Below, piece after piece: positions 1 to 13,690 of a DNA stretch of 64,000 nucleotides. The stretch covers positions 30,318,001 to 30,382,000 of the forward strand of contig NC_065532.1 in NCBI RefSeq assembly GCF_020184175.1. Direction: 5' to 3'. A program made the translations under genes and the position numbers. Origin of the DNA: Aphis gossypii (lineage: Eukaryota; Arthropoda; Insecta; Hemiptera; Aphididae). Each line of letters opens with the position of its first letter. The stretch's first letter is position 1. The notes under the pieces were generated by a model, which was not told the origin of the DNA, made no database searches, and saw only the letters and a program-made list of their open reading frames with translations.

Positions 1-1499
1 AGAAAAAATCATTAATTTTATTCATTTATCCAAACAAATTTGTACGAATCATTTTTTTTTTATCGTGTCATAATATTAATAAATGCTGGCGAGATGATCA
101 CTTCAGCCAAATCGTGTTATCTTTAAAAAACGTAGACTTAACATATTTTTAATTTAATATATTATTTTAATTTACCGATTTATTTGAATATAATCTTAAA
201 ATCAAAAATTATAATACATTATAAAAAGGTAGATAATTTTATTTTACAAGCTTTAAGACAAGATATCTGTTAAGTTTATTAAATTACGACTTTTATCTTT
301 GATGTAATAAATATTATTTTATATCGAAATTTCTTAACAGGTGTTTCATTGCATAAGAACTTCATTTTATTATAATTTAACAAACTACCCACTTGAATAT
401 CTGTTAAATAAATACCATCCGCAAAAGTGTTGTTGTTCCGATTTTATTTATTTTTCATTGTAAATAATTTATGTTGTAATATTTACCTCGAGCATTTCAA
501 TTTATGTGTGCATTGCGAATGTTAATACAATCTGAAATATTTATTTTTCGTCGCAAATTTAAAAAAGCGCATATTTCAATACGTATTTAAAAATAAAAAA
601 TAAAAAAAATACAATTATATGGGATTAGTGTTATTTTATTTGGAAAACTGTATTAAATAGCTTAAGCTTATTACGATCATATTATTATAATTTATGACTT
701 AAATTTTATTTTTCTTACTTAAATATTAGTATGGTACTTGATTTTTGAAACGGTCACAAATAATAATGTAGATTTAATATTGTATGTTGACTCATACATT
801 TTATTATTTTAAGATTATTGTTATTAATAATTTATATCGTATTTATTATTTATAGGAACTGTACAAACTAAAACTTTAAAATTTTAAACAAGTTATGGCA
901 ATAGTATGGAATAGTGAGATATTTTAGAAATATATTTTGCGTACATTTGGAAATAATATATGGATAACATATAGTTATTGGCTATACAATTAATAAAGAT
1001 TATAATTTAATTTATATCACTGTTAACTAACAATTATTAATCGGTTAAAATTATTACCCCATATTATTTATGTTAGTAATTTAAATTTAGTGTTATATAT
1101 TAGTTTTTAATTTATTTATTTCAATATATATTTAAAATTGATTATATAATATATTATATTTTATTTTAAATATATATTATCAATTTTTTTTAGAGAATAA
1201 TGATTATTATATAACTCAGCTTCTAAGATTTTTTATTTAACATGGTATATTATTTTTGAAGGATAATTTTTATTTTTTGTAAACATATTGAATATAATGA
1301 CACGACCCACTTATATCAACAAAATCAATTTTAATTACCTATCCAAAAAATAACTATTTTAATAGGTACTTAAAATTGTTAACTATTAACTACATAATAC
1401 TTTATAAATAATATTATATTAATGTTATATAATTAATTATTTATTTTTTTTTTTTTATCATTTAATTCATTAATTAAAACTATTAATTTTCATAATTTT
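1..1499. other. AT-rich sequence, no gene seen
   Basis: Runs of A and T with frequent stops in all frames. I see no exon, RNA gene or recognisable mobile element. Probably intergenic or intronic. Confidence 0.6.
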
Positions 1500-1502
1500 T
1501 TA

Positions 1503-1702
1503 AACGATACACCAACGTACACAGGCACGTACATAAAAAAAAATTTCGAGGGGGGGGGATTCATAAAAAAATTTACAATAATCAATGTTTATCGATGAAT
1601 GATGATATAAATAAACTACACAACTATTAATTTTCGTGGGGGGGGGGAATTGAACCCCTAAAACCAACTTTGTATACGTGCCTGAAGGTACAGTATTTCT
1701 TA
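1503..1702. repeat. Possible short inverted element with two long G runs
   Basis: The edges carry weakly inverted copies of ACGTGCCTG with a nearby GTAC (reverse strand near 1520-1535, forward near 1676-1695). Inside are two runs of guanine, 9 long at 1550-1558 and 10 long at 1638-1647, about 80 bases apart, in otherwise AT-rich sequence. A 71-codon minus-strand frame crosses this block but is low complexity and unlike any protein I know. It may be a small non-autonomous transposon or the tail of an old insertion. I cannot name the family. Confidence 0.25.
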
Positions 1703-1989
1703 TTTTTTTTTTCATTTTTTATTTTTAATTTTAAATACAAATATTGAACTTTAAATATTGTATTCTTATGACAGTTAAACAATTCTTGAATCTCAGAAAA
1801 TAAACCATAAATATAGAAACTTATTTTTGTTTATGAATACAAGATAAGTTCAAAATCAAAAATAAATATTATATTTCTTAACCGTTTATCCAGACCAATA
1901 TTTCATTGCTGTTACTATACTGATTTCGACTAATGTATAATTTGATTTTAGATCATTTAAGATTGATGAATGCTATATAAGGATTATGT

Positions 1990-2750
1990 TCGATTCAAAT
2001 TTCAAACCATAAGACAGTACAGGTAGGAATTCAAATATTTTCTGATGTAGCAGAACAAGGATAACGAATAGTGATGGACAATAACCCCCTCTCACTAGAA
2101 AATCCAAGTAAAACTTGACCAATGATAAAATAAACAAAAGTCAATCTGGGTACCTAACAATATCGGCCTAGTTACTGATCCTGTTTAGTGAGGCATGGAA
2201 AATTACGATAATGGGAAGAAGGGATTGTACAAAGGTATAGCTACAAATCGGAGTCATCACTGGACAATGTTATCCGTCTCTCGGGTGATATTCGGAAAGC
2301 TTTCAAGTATCCACAAATCTTAACTCTCATTTCTTTAATGACGCGGTCATTCCAGTTAACTGCGTTCAACGATTCTATGAAAAGTTCACGGGAGACGTTT
2401 TGTTGGGGCTGATCGTCCTCTCTTCTCAAAATGTGACGTCTCTTGGGGACCGGCCGTCATACTGTAGTTGACATGCGATCAGTGGCTTTTGAGGTCATAC
2501 CGATCTGGTTTCAGACATTTCTAAGTGACATTTGTATAATAATATAATAATACCACGATAATGTATAATAATAACGGTTTTCGGTTAGCAGTATCAAAAC
2601 GGCAATGCCAACAAATGCTGGGGGGGCGTTGATTCTTGTGGTGGCATACGGTCTTTCGCCGCAGTCAGTCTATACCTTTCCGGTACGACATCATCTAAAT
2701 CCATGATCGCTATTAGTGCGCCGATGTTGTGATGAGTGTATCGATGTTTA
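1990..2750 (-). pseudogene. GC-elevated block with broken coding-like segments, unidentified
   Basis: This block is clearly less AT-rich than its surroundings. On the minus strand, a stretch starting with a methionine near 2704 reads MDLDDVVPERYRLTAAKDR and continues through a short Cys-x2-Cys motif (ICWHC) before degenerating. A second open stretch, 2241-2455, reads VPKRRHILRREDDQPQQNV and then ELFIESLNAVNWNDRVIKEM, ending at a stop near 2241. The two are in different frames, with stops between and no convincing splice sites. The composition (charged residues, few low-complexity runs) looks like decayed real protein, perhaps a transposon ORF or a retropseudogene. I do not recognise the family. 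Confidence 0.3.
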
Positions 2751-5700
2751 TTTGATCAAAATATAATATATAAAAAAATAGACATATTACAAGCTAAATA
2801 TTTATTAAGATCATACTGTTCAGTTTTTTTTTTTTTTGTCTCATTGAAATATAGTAAAGATTACTGACAAGTATTAAGGACTCTCTCATTAAAATAATCA
2901 TTGATTTTTTTTTAATATCATCGAGTGTTTTAAAGAAATTTATTAATTTATAGCCAAGGAGAAAAAAATGATATCCGTTGATGACCAACAATCAGTAAAT
3001 ACAAAATTGAATTGTCAATACAAGGTTAGCTTAAACTTTGTTTAATATTATGAAAAATAACGTATTATTAATTAAATTGATTTGTAATTAATGAAATTAT
3101 GTGTAGAAAACTCAATAATGACATTTTATTGTATAAGTCCTTAAAAAAAATCTGAACATCATTACCAATAAAATGAAAGATCTACAAATATTCAAAAGGC
3201 AGGTTTTAATAAAGATTAGGTTTCTAATTTTAATAATTTAAAATTTAAATTTAATATTATTTATAAAGTATCAATAATTAAATAAAGATGAAAAATTAAA
3301 GATTTGAAGAAAAAATCATCAATCACTACTGTGATATGAATGTTATTTGTTTTGTTTATTTATCATTTTAATTTTTGTGAGAAAGTTTGTGATTTTTATA
3401 CTGTTTTATTCATTTAATTCATTTGAAATACATAAAATAACTATTTTAGTTTACACAATTTTATTATACATTAATTATTATACATTATTATAGAGTATAA
3501 TAACTGTATAATTATACATTATTTAGAACTTTATATATTAATATTATAATATTGCTCATGTAATTTCTTCTTTGTGATTTTATCATAGTTATGTATAGGC
3601 ACCTACTTAAAAATAATAATAATGAATGATAATATATTTTATAATTTAAAATTGCATTTTTATGTCATATAGCATAATAGTACTGAACTAACTCACTCGT
3701 ATTAAATTTTGGTTTAATATTATTTTCAAAAATAAAACAATCTAAAGCTGTTTTTTACGGAAATGAACAAATAGATTTATAAATATAAAGAAGGATGATA
3801 TTATATAGGTACATAAAATATATAGAAATATGCTGTCTCACTATATTTTTTGCACTTAAATCGCTGCATATGAGTACGGGTGTGGAAAAACAAAAATTGC
3901 TATAATTTTTTTTTTTCAACTGATTACTTAAGTAATAGTTAAATGAGATATCTAATATCATACAGATATTATATAAGTTATATAGTTCAAAATAAATATA
4001 AAAAACGGTAATACTGTAGGATTTGCTATCAAAAACAATCATTATAATGTATTACGTATAAAAAAAATAATTATACTTAATTTTAATTTAATTTTTTTTT
4101 AATTTTCTTATTTTTAATTTTTTTTTTGTTTTAAAAAATGTCTTTTATTATTCTAAGATATTTTTGGAAAATAAATGGCTCATCTCTACAAATATTAGAA
4201 CCAACCGTTCAGAATAATTTACAACTTAAAAGCAAATATTTGATTAAAAAGTATATTTTTCATTTTAGAATTCGTTTTATGAAATAAACTACTGTACATC
4301 TTCATATAATATTTATATAATGGTGTATATAATTGTTATAAAAAATATCTACTAACTAAATGTATTTGGATTGTATATTTGCGCGTGGTATACTGATATA
4401 ATTCTAAACAAATATTTACATTAAAGTATAGAATTTATGGACATGACGTAATTATAAAAAAAAAAAATTTTCAATAATTAGATATTATTAGTTTAAAAAT
4501 AAAAATAATCTAAATTATAGATTCAAATTATGCTATTTATTTTCAATGAATTTATTGCATTTATTATACACTCCGTGTTTCCATTATTTATTATAATATT
4601 ATGATTGGTTAATATTTTCTAAAAACTCAAACAAAAATTTCAATGTGTTGGCTTTGATCAATATAAATTTTAAACATAGTAGAATTCAAATATTAATATT
4701 AATATTACTTAAATATCATATAATAATTACAAATAAATTAGAAATGAAATTTTATCAATTTTACATTTATATGTATTAAATATTTAATATATACGAGTAA
4801 TATACGTAGTAATATTATTTCACTACTATTATAAGGTATAAGTAAAAAAAAAAATAGAATTACTATGAGTAAGTGATTGTCAGTCAAAACGATTACGAGA
4901 TGGATAAATATTATTTTTTTAAACATTTATTAGAGTACAACAAAATATTAAAAATATAATATACAAGTAAAAGTCGTAAATCACTTAGTTGACAGATACA
5001 CATTTTAACACACTTATATTTTCAGACAATTTATACGAATTTTTTCACTTTTTATACGTTTTGTTTAAATGTATTAATTTTATTTTTATATTTATTAATT
5101 AGTAGAAAAATTACTTAAGGTTAATATTTATGCTATATAAATAATTTCAAAAATGAATTAAATGCTAACGCGTGGCCATTTGATGAAGTGAGGGTACATG
5201 AAAAGTCAATTTGGTCATTTTTATTAATCCGCTATATAATAGAAAAATATGTTAAATATTTGATTTACCTTGTTTCTTAAAAGAGATTATCTAATAAACT
5301 AAACAAACTTTATAAGAATTATAAAGTATATAACTTAATAAGAATAATAATTATAATCAAGATAATAATTAAATATTTATTATTATATGGTCATAATTCA
5401 AGATCCATAATATTTCTATTGTGATATGCTATAAACTAAACAATATAGACGATAATTAATGTATTGGTCAGTCACTTAGTTGTTACTATTATTATTTTAT
5501 TCATTAATTACCAATGTCGTAACTACCCTCCGTGGCGAATTTTATTTTGGTGCTTATTTTTGTTTTATTTCATAGGTACCTATCTATAATTTTTATATAA
5601 ATATAATAATATTACATTTTCACGTGTTAATCAGAATACTGTCAAATTTTTTTAAATAATCGAGTCTTAAAACAAAAAAAAAAAAAAACATTTTTATTTA

Positions 5701-6975
5701 ACTCAAATGCGCCGCTTACATTACTGCGCCCATGTCATCAAGCTCTAATTACGGCACAGTAATAATTACTTATTGAATTGCGTAAATAGCTTAGTTCAAG
5801 TATAAAAACCATACTAAACATAACTTTAAAATTCATTGTTGAAACGTATTATTGAAAACTTTATATTTAACATAACCAAAAAAGAACATGGAATAAATAA
5901 ATATTTGTGTTTTTATGAAAACAAAAATTTTAATTTTGTTTACATTTTGTTTTATATTTCTAAGAAATATCAGACTGATGTTATGATAATATAATTTTAT
6001 AAGTATAATAGGTTACTATAATACATATAGGTACTGATTTTATTACTACGAATATGATAATTCTTCAAACAACTAAAATTATTTAAACTTAATCAATTTA
6101 CTCGTTGTTAGAAAAATAGATTTTATATCTTTTCCGGACAGAAAAACGATAATAATATAATATAATAGATAAGCTCTTTTCAAAATCTAAGTCTATTCAG
6201 AATTGTAATCGGTAAAAATAATAGCAAAGTTATTACAGATTATTATAACAATAAAACAGTTTTATTGTTTTTAAACTTTTCGTAATACTACTTTACCCAT
6301 AGCCAATAATACAATACGTATGCGTTTTTGACGCTAAAACAGATGATGAATATTAACTCACAAACTATGTTTTATATAAACATAATTATTATTATAATAT
6401 ATTATGGGTTCTAAATATAACAAAATATAATTGATGGGTAATAAAAATAATATTAATTATTATAATTTCACGCATAACTATTCTAATGTAAAAAAATATG
6501 TAGTATTTTAGAAAAATGTTATATAGATCTAATTTATATAAATTATTATATGTGTGTAAACATATTATATAAATATATGTTATTTTATATATAGGTATTT
6601 CAATATATTATGTAATTTATAAGTAAAAAAATAAAAATATCGTTCACACTAATAATATTATAGTAATAATTTAAATTCAAAATTATGATTGGTCTTCAAA
6701 CCATTTTTTTTTTTACCAATAATATAATGTTGTATGTAATACAGTGGAAATGATCTACACATTTTTGTTGTTATTTTTAAAACGTGCATTGATATTTTAA
6801 ACAAATTCTGTGAAAACGTCCGACGGTTTCCAATATTATTGCATGGGTACACGTATCGTCGTTATTATATTATACTCGTATTGGCCTTACCGCATAATAA
6901 TGTCATTGTTATTTTTATATAGTCTACTACTTTTGCGTACACGAATACAATCGATTGCGTTTATCAAAATTTCAG
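2751..6975. other. AT-rich sequence upstream of the receptor exon
   Basis: No exon, RNA gene or mobile element is identifiable. I looked for exons encoding TM1-TM4 of the receptor whose TM5-6 exon follows and found none. If the receptor gene is intact, this stretch is part of a large intron. It contains a perfect ATAGGTACCTAT palindrome at 5572-5583. The last ~75 bases before 6976 form an ordinary splice-acceptor context ending in TTTCAG. Confidence 0.5.
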
Positions 6976-7176
6976 ATATTCTTCTTTCTCACGTCGTACG
7001 CGATACCACTGGCAATCATATGCATTCTCTACGTGCTGATGCTGATGAGACTGTGGAAAGGAGTGAACCCTGGCGGGCAGCCACCTTCGGCTGAGAGTCG
7101 GAGAGGCAAGAAGCGAGTAACCCGAATGGTAGTCGTCGTGGTCGCCATATTCGCTTTCTGCTGGTTTCCGATACAG
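6976..7176 (+). CDS. Internal exon of an allatostatin-A-type (galanin-like) neuropeptide GPCR: TM5-ICL3-TM6
   Basis: This exon encodes exactly 67 codons, with a TTTCAG acceptor before 6976 and a CAG|GTACGT donor at 7176/7177. Residues 1-23 form TM5, starting IFFFLTSYAIPLAIICILYV, with the conserved proline at residue 11. Residues 24-50 form a short basic third intracellular loop containing SAESRRGKKRVTRM (38-51). Residues 52-67 start TM6 and end with CWFPIQ, the family CWxP switch motif at 62-65. KRVTRM followed by a valine-rich TM6 and CWxPIQ is characteristic, from memory, of insect allatostatin-A receptors, relatives of vertebrate galanin receptors. These are plasma-membrane G-protein-coupled receptors for FGL-amide peptides, implicated in juvenile-hormone control, gut activity and feeding. 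Both splice sites are phase 0 if the exon starts on a codon. The stop codon downstream of the donor confirms that splicing is required. TM1-4, TM7 and the tail were not found in the window. Another galanin-like receptor or an isolated duplicated exon cannot be excluded. Confidence 0.85.
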
Positions 7177-10100
7177 GTACGTAGTTATATAATGTGTATA
7201 TTTATAAAAGATGATTTTATGATTATCACCGTTCCGTTTTGGCACGATTGTCCATAAGTATACGTTTTACGAAACACAGTTTCGTACGGTTTTCCATATG
7301 CATTGTTATTGCCTATTAATTACAATACTATATAGTATATACCTAATAATTGTCGAGAATGGTTGTGTTAAAAAAATTATATACATATTTTTTCGAATTA
7401 ATTAAATCAACTTTCAATATTTCTAAATATTAAAACTACCTACGCATTTTGAATGTTTTTTAAACTAGGTATTTGTTCGTATTGGACTCTAACTGCATGT
7501 AGTACTTGTATGGTTTAAATAATGTTTATTATTATACATGTATAATAACATACAATAACCCAAATAAATTATAAAACCGAGTATTATATTATAAGCATTT
7601 TTATTTAAATTGTGTTTCACTATAAGATAAAATTCAAAACAAAATTACGTTTTTCTTATAAGTATAACAAAAAAAATAAAAAAAATATAATACATTTTTA
7701 TATTTTTATGTTTGTATGATCGTAATTTATTTATATGTTTAACTAAAACAACTTAACAAGTTTCGTTAACTTACAGATTATAAATTAATAATTATTAATT
7801 TAATTTATATAATGTAAAATACTCTCGACATTGCATGCTAATGAGGAAAAACTGTAAAACGTGATAGAGTATTTACCATTTTAACATTACGATTGAGCAT
7901 ACGTTATTTTAAGCAATATTGCCACTTTTAAACCAAATTGTAAACACATTTTTAGTTTCGAGTATTTATTTTATACAAAGTACCTATTATTACAATTATT
8001 ATTATGTACAATTATCGAAAACTTAACCGATTTATAAATTGGTTGTATTATAAAACTTCCGTTAAAATGATCACAATGTTAGTTTCATATATGATATTGA
8101 CCATTATAAGCTTAAAGAACTCATTTAAACATTTGGCACTGGTCAAACGTTCACATTGGGTATTAAAGTTTTCAAAATAAGTAACTCTAAGTAATTCCCA
8201 ATTGTAATCGTGTACTTTAAAATGTGCTCAATTTCTATGCTTGATAATACGATCAGTACGCAATAGTGTTGTATTCATTTAGTCATTTTAATTCGGGTTT
8301 AATCTCTCAACTGTCGTACTTCACCCTTGATCTCAGTAAAAAGTTACCAACATCGTCTGGTGGTTTTGTTTTTTTTTCACTTTCGGTTTTGGTTCTGGTT
8401 CTGGCTCTAATACTCAATTATTTTTATTAAATTTATAAGGAGTAACTGACTAAGGTTAAGGCTCAGGTTATGACCGATAGTAAATGATTTAAACTTTACA
8501 TATTTAAACTTCATGAACTCTAAAATATTTTAAATAATTAAATACTATTAGTCCATCAGCAATACTTCTTCTATTCTTTAAATTTTTCCTTTTACCAAAA
8601 AAAGGTAAAATTAAAAATTGATAAGGTATATCTGTAAAACCCTACGTTTTTCAATTAAAAATACTGTTCCATTTTGACTTTGGTTGTATGAAAATATTTT
8701 ATTGTATAATAATTGTATTTTTATTCCTATTAGGTACCAGCTCCGATTATTTTATAGTTATTTGTGTTCTAGAACTAGCTACTTTCGGTTCGGTTCCACT
8801 ACTGGTTAGTGGTTGCTAGTACGCAGGTATTATAGTTTACAATAATTGAACAATTACAATTTACATATCTGACAATCGAGTTAAAATTATTTGTCTGAAC
8901 ATATTATATATTGCAATATTTATTACTATAACATACAGGATTGCCCAATAACGATAAATATTCAATTATCCATCTTCCTGGTGTGTTATTTTTTCTGTTA
9001 TTTTATTATAGTTACCATCATCGTTGTTACTATTTTTAGATTTATACTTATTAATCCGATTTTTACTTTTCAAACACGTACCTAAGTGATCTGCAACACT
9101 AAATTAATAGCAAATATCAAAGCCACCAAAACTCTTAAGAAATAATCCAGCCACTTCTTTTGGGGTCATAAATAAAGTCTTTTATTATCCACCATAATGT
9201 GCTAGTTCAAAAACATAGAAAATAATAATGTAGTAAAATAGACATACGCATATGCTATTAGCTTACTTAATGCGTCTAGTGAAAAATAAATTACGATCGG
9301 TCGTGCCAACGAAGATACATTACCAGAGAGTCATAACAATAATAGTTAAGAAACGGTTTAGACGACATTTGAGATTTATTTTACAATGATCCTAATCTGC
9401 TAACGATATAATCGACTTCATATTTTTGAATTATTCCTCCTCCCTTACTTGTAAAAATTCCTATCTTAAACCTCATTAATAGAAAACATATTATACAAAC
9501 GTATAAGGTATTTTTCAGTATACGTTTTCACTAAAAATATTATATTGTTAACATGTTTAATTTCTCAAATTATCTTACCAACTGATGTTGAAGAAAACGA
9601 TTTTATAATACAGTCACTTAAAGGCCTTATCAACTATCCGCAACCGAGAAATAATTGTTGGTATAGCTATGAAATAATATTATTAATTAAAACTGTTACA
9701 CTCAATAAAAATGTTGTTCAATCTACAATCACAATAAATATGCTGTAAGTATTTAAAATAATGATGCATATTATATTTATCGACTGGCATGGTGAAGTTT
9801 CAATAATATTTTCTATACTCCAATATTTCATTCAATAAAAAAGTTCAAGTATCTTGTATTAGATAATTTATTGTAAGTAAAATTTGGTTAACTGTATGTA
9901 AGATTAAATTAATATGGAGGTTTCTTTAAATTTGTATATACTTCAACATCATTAAAGGTTATAAGTAAAACATTAAAATATTACAACTTATATTATATTA
10001 TAATCATTCAAGCTGCTGTAAAATAAATAAACTAATTTTTCATTTTAATGAATTATGCTTGTTGGTTATTACCATTTTTGAAAGCTTGAAGTTTCGTTTT

Positions 10101-12766
10101 TAAGTTTATTAAACATAATTTTATAAGTTGTAAAATAACTAAATAAACTCTGGGTATACTAGTATAAACTTTTATCGCAATTAACTTTAGAAGTCTGTTT
10201 TTAAAACATAATAATCTTAGTCATTTTTTTTTTTTATACATATATAATACTTTATATTGAAAGTACTATGAGTACTACTAGTATAATATACTTAACACGA
10301 TGTCTAGACTTTAAAAACTGAAATATTCAAGTTGATTTAGTTTATTGAATATCTTATAAAAACACATTAATATAGAGTTGTAAACATGAACATTAAATCA
10401 ATTCGGAGTTAGTTTTATACTGAAAATATTACAGAAATATTCGTATTTCAATAAAGTAGAGAGGATTACATAATATGACTTGTGTAATCCACACAATTTT
10501 TGTGATATACATTTAATTAATTTAAATAGGTACTATGTAAATTAAAAAATATTTACTCACTTTCACATACATAGAATGAACACAACATAAAAAGTAGGTT
10601 TGAGCTGTTGATATTTTAATGGTATTACGTTAGTTATAGACTTATAGTTATATGTTCTTAAACTCTAATAATAGTAATGTATTTTAAAGGTGTAATTTTA
10701 AAGAAGCTAATATTATAACGTTTATAATAGAATATCCGTGGTTTTTATAAGTAAAACTTTGAAACAAGGTGGATAAAGTTTTATAAGTTTAAAATATAAT
10801 ATTAAATACATAGGTTGAAATTGAAAAATAATTTTGAAATGCACTTTTAAATTTATACTAAATTGTGTTAGCATAAACAAACAAGTAAAATAAATTTAAA
10901 AAGAGTTTACGTGCACATTACATAAATACGTACACATATTATATAATATAATATATTCGTTTATTGTCATATTGTATTTTACTGTAGTATGCAGTGCACT
11001 GTAAAACAAATCGTAAAATGAATAATACAACTTAGAATACGAAACCAACATTTTATAATAATACGCTTTCACGATGCGTATACATTTTTTCTTTGACATT
11101 TTAAAATTGATATCAACATAGAGACTATAGTTTCTCATGATAAGAAAAGAAAAATGCCCAACTCTATATTATAATCTATTTAACCAAACTGTTCAACTAA
11201 AAAATATACATATAACACATACTATATGTTGTGGTATATTATAAAAGTTTTTTTCATTTATTTTATTTTATTTTTATGTTTTTGCACATGTACGAAACTT
11301 TTTATTTCTATCATCATTCCAGAGAGATGAAAGAGAATAATTTGAGTGTCAAAGAAAAAGTTTAATGTCCTGCGATTTCTAACCGGAAACAGCTAGGTAT
11401 GTATATTGGAATTATAAATAGTGACTGTATCCATTTTGCAATAGCGACAAATCGTTAAATTGTTTTTTTCACTATGTATTTGAAAACTACTTTTATTAAT
11501 ATTTAGGTACCCTCGTGTGTTAAAATTGGTAAACTTAACAAAACTTAATTAAAATTTAAGGACAAATTATTCTGTGTGGTTAAAACAACTTCATTGTACT
11601 GTGCTAATTTTCAAGTCGAAAAATCGATGTATCTTGAATATATTATTATGATAAATAACTAATTATAGAAAGAGTCAAGAACAAAGCAGTTAAGTTAAAA
11701 TTAATGCATCATAATTTGAACTTTTATCCATGAAGTATGTATATTTATAGAATAATCAGTATAAAAAATATGTATATTATTTTGTAGCTTGTGTTAATTG
11801 AACATTAATATAATTGAAACTTAAAACATTGAGCTTATCATATATACGTACAAGTGAAATTCCTATAATGTAAATAATTATTATAATTAAAACTATATTT
11901 CTTTATAATATACACAGATGGAACAATTTTAGTTTAAATAAAAAGTTTAATGTTGTAAGCCTGTCAAAGGGGGTAAAATAATTTAACTTGATAAAAAATT
12001 AGTTTATTTGGACATACATAATATAAAATAATATGTTTCCTTATTTCCAGAAGTAACACTATAAATGTATGTACCTTTTAAAAAACCAATTTAATAATAA
12101 TTAACTTACTTAGAGCTCAAATTTACAATTTATATATACTTGTACTACTGATGTAAAGTACTTAATTTTTATGATATATTCAAATTCTAAATTGAGCAAT
12201 ATAATAAATAATTACTATTACTAATTATTTACTCTATTCTTAAATGACATGACATTTTAATTGTAAAATATTAAATTTTTCATTTTAATGGATGTAATCA
12301 ACATATTAATTAGGTAGTTTGTTATTGTAGACAATGGTGTAATGTTTTGATTAATTTATGTCCAAGCAATATTTTGTCTCCGGTCACTATGTCATTATAA
12401 TTGTTTCATAAATGTGTTTACATTTCTACATCATAAGTCTTCATTCATATTAAGCAGGTGAAAAATAGTTCATGTTGTTCAATAACTACACATACCAACA
12501 TTGACTCTGTAATGTGCTAAATATAATTAACATTTCCATAGTTTTATTTTAACGGAAACATGATATATTTGTCTCTAACATGTTAATTTATATAAGATGG
12601 ATATTCAATGAAATTAAATTTTATATGATATATTGTATTTAAAACATAATATAGTTATAATTGTTTTGAATAACATTATTTATTATTATTTTTAAACTAG
12701 ATTATAGATGATAAAATAACAATAATATGTGTTCCGATATTTCCCTTATACATACCAAGCTATTTT
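7177..12766. other. AT-rich sequence downstream of the receptor exon, probably intron
   Basis: It begins with the GTACGTAG splice donor of the receptor exon. I looked for the expected TM7 exon (an NSxxNPxLY-type motif) on the plus strand and did not find it. Short frames such as 9545-9748 and 10896-11138 have no recognisable protein character. No RNA gene or mobile element is identifiable. Confidence 0.45.
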
Positions 12767-12815
12767 CCTATTATTTCGTCTCTCCCTTTGCCTCTCTCTC
12801 TCTCACTCTGTCTGA
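12767..12815. repeat. Polypyrimidine tract with a CT microsatellite
   Basis: A roughly 45-base stretch is almost entirely C and T on the plus strand, including a run of CT dinucleotides near 12795-12805. It stands out in AT-rich DNA. It could be a simple repeat or a decayed splice-acceptor-like tract. There is no clear exon directly downstream. Confidence 0.5.
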
Positions 12816-13079
12816 TTGTTAATTTTCGAAACATTAAAATGTGTTGGATAATGTGTGGTTACAACGTCATAATATCTTATTTTACTTAATTTTTCAGTAA
12901 GATCAAGTACTTCACGTTATTGTAAAAAATTATAATACAACCATATTTTACATGACAATAGAATGCAATGCTATTTATAAAACTGCAAAATCGTCATTAT
13001 TTTGCAAAGTAATCGATATCTGAACAAACGATTATAATTTATCTACCTTTACTATCAAATTTATAATTAAAACTCAACT

Positions 13080-13690
13080 CTTTTTTTTCGCTGAGATGAA
13101 CGATGCTGAGTGCAAAACGTACCCATCACATCTTTCGCGCTTGCGCCTTGTCTTGTTTTTTTTTAACCTATTACTATGATTTTTACTCACATATTTTTAT
13201 TGCGTACTTGATGCAATTCGTACAATTAAAAATGTATACCTAATTCAATCGTCTGAGTGTGCCTTTATTGCTTTATAGATTTCGACGTAACACATATATT
13301 TTTTTAACTATTACCATCACATCATTGGTTGGGCGTGCGTACTCACAAAGCCATTTACAACGAGTTGATATATTTTTTCGTTTCGTTTCGTCTCGTCGGC
13401 TTAACCGACTAAAGTGAGTTTTTCTCGATCTAGTACGATCCATCACCAACGCAAAACTGTAGACGTATTACGTATAACAATGTGGTAGTCACCATAATAC
13501 ATAGAGATGTCGTGGAACAACGAATAACCCCTGCACAGCTCACACATTTTGCCGTAGTCTGCTTGTGGTCAGCGAAATCAATTTCAAGGAGGGTCCTTTC
13601 TGCGTGCCTACACATAACGCTCTTCAGAGGAGAAATGATAAATGTGACACGTCACCGCAGATCGTTATTTGTTAAGTGACACAAACAATC
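13080..13690. other. GC-elevated block, possible regulatory region or untranslated exon
   Basis: The base composition rises above the surroundings, and CpG-containing words such as TTTCGTTTCGTTTCGTCTCG occur near 13374-13396. Overlapping frames of about 60-65 codons on both strands (13430-13615 minus, 13482-13679 plus) cover it. Neither gives a recognisable protein, and their overlap suggests that both are by-products of the composition. A noncoding exon, enhancer or promoter is possible. I cannot choose between them. Confidence 0.3.

Noticed and set aside
1640..1700. tRNA-like B box (GGTTCAATTCC on the minus strand)
   Set aside because: I could not find a matching A box, acceptor stem or anticodon arm, so there is no support for a tRNA or tRNA-derived SINE.
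6964..7245. 93-codon minus-strand frame and a plus-strand frame from 6810 overlapping the receptor exon
   Set aside because: Both are shadows. The plus-strand frame containing TM5-TM6 motifs bounded by splice sites is clearly the real one.
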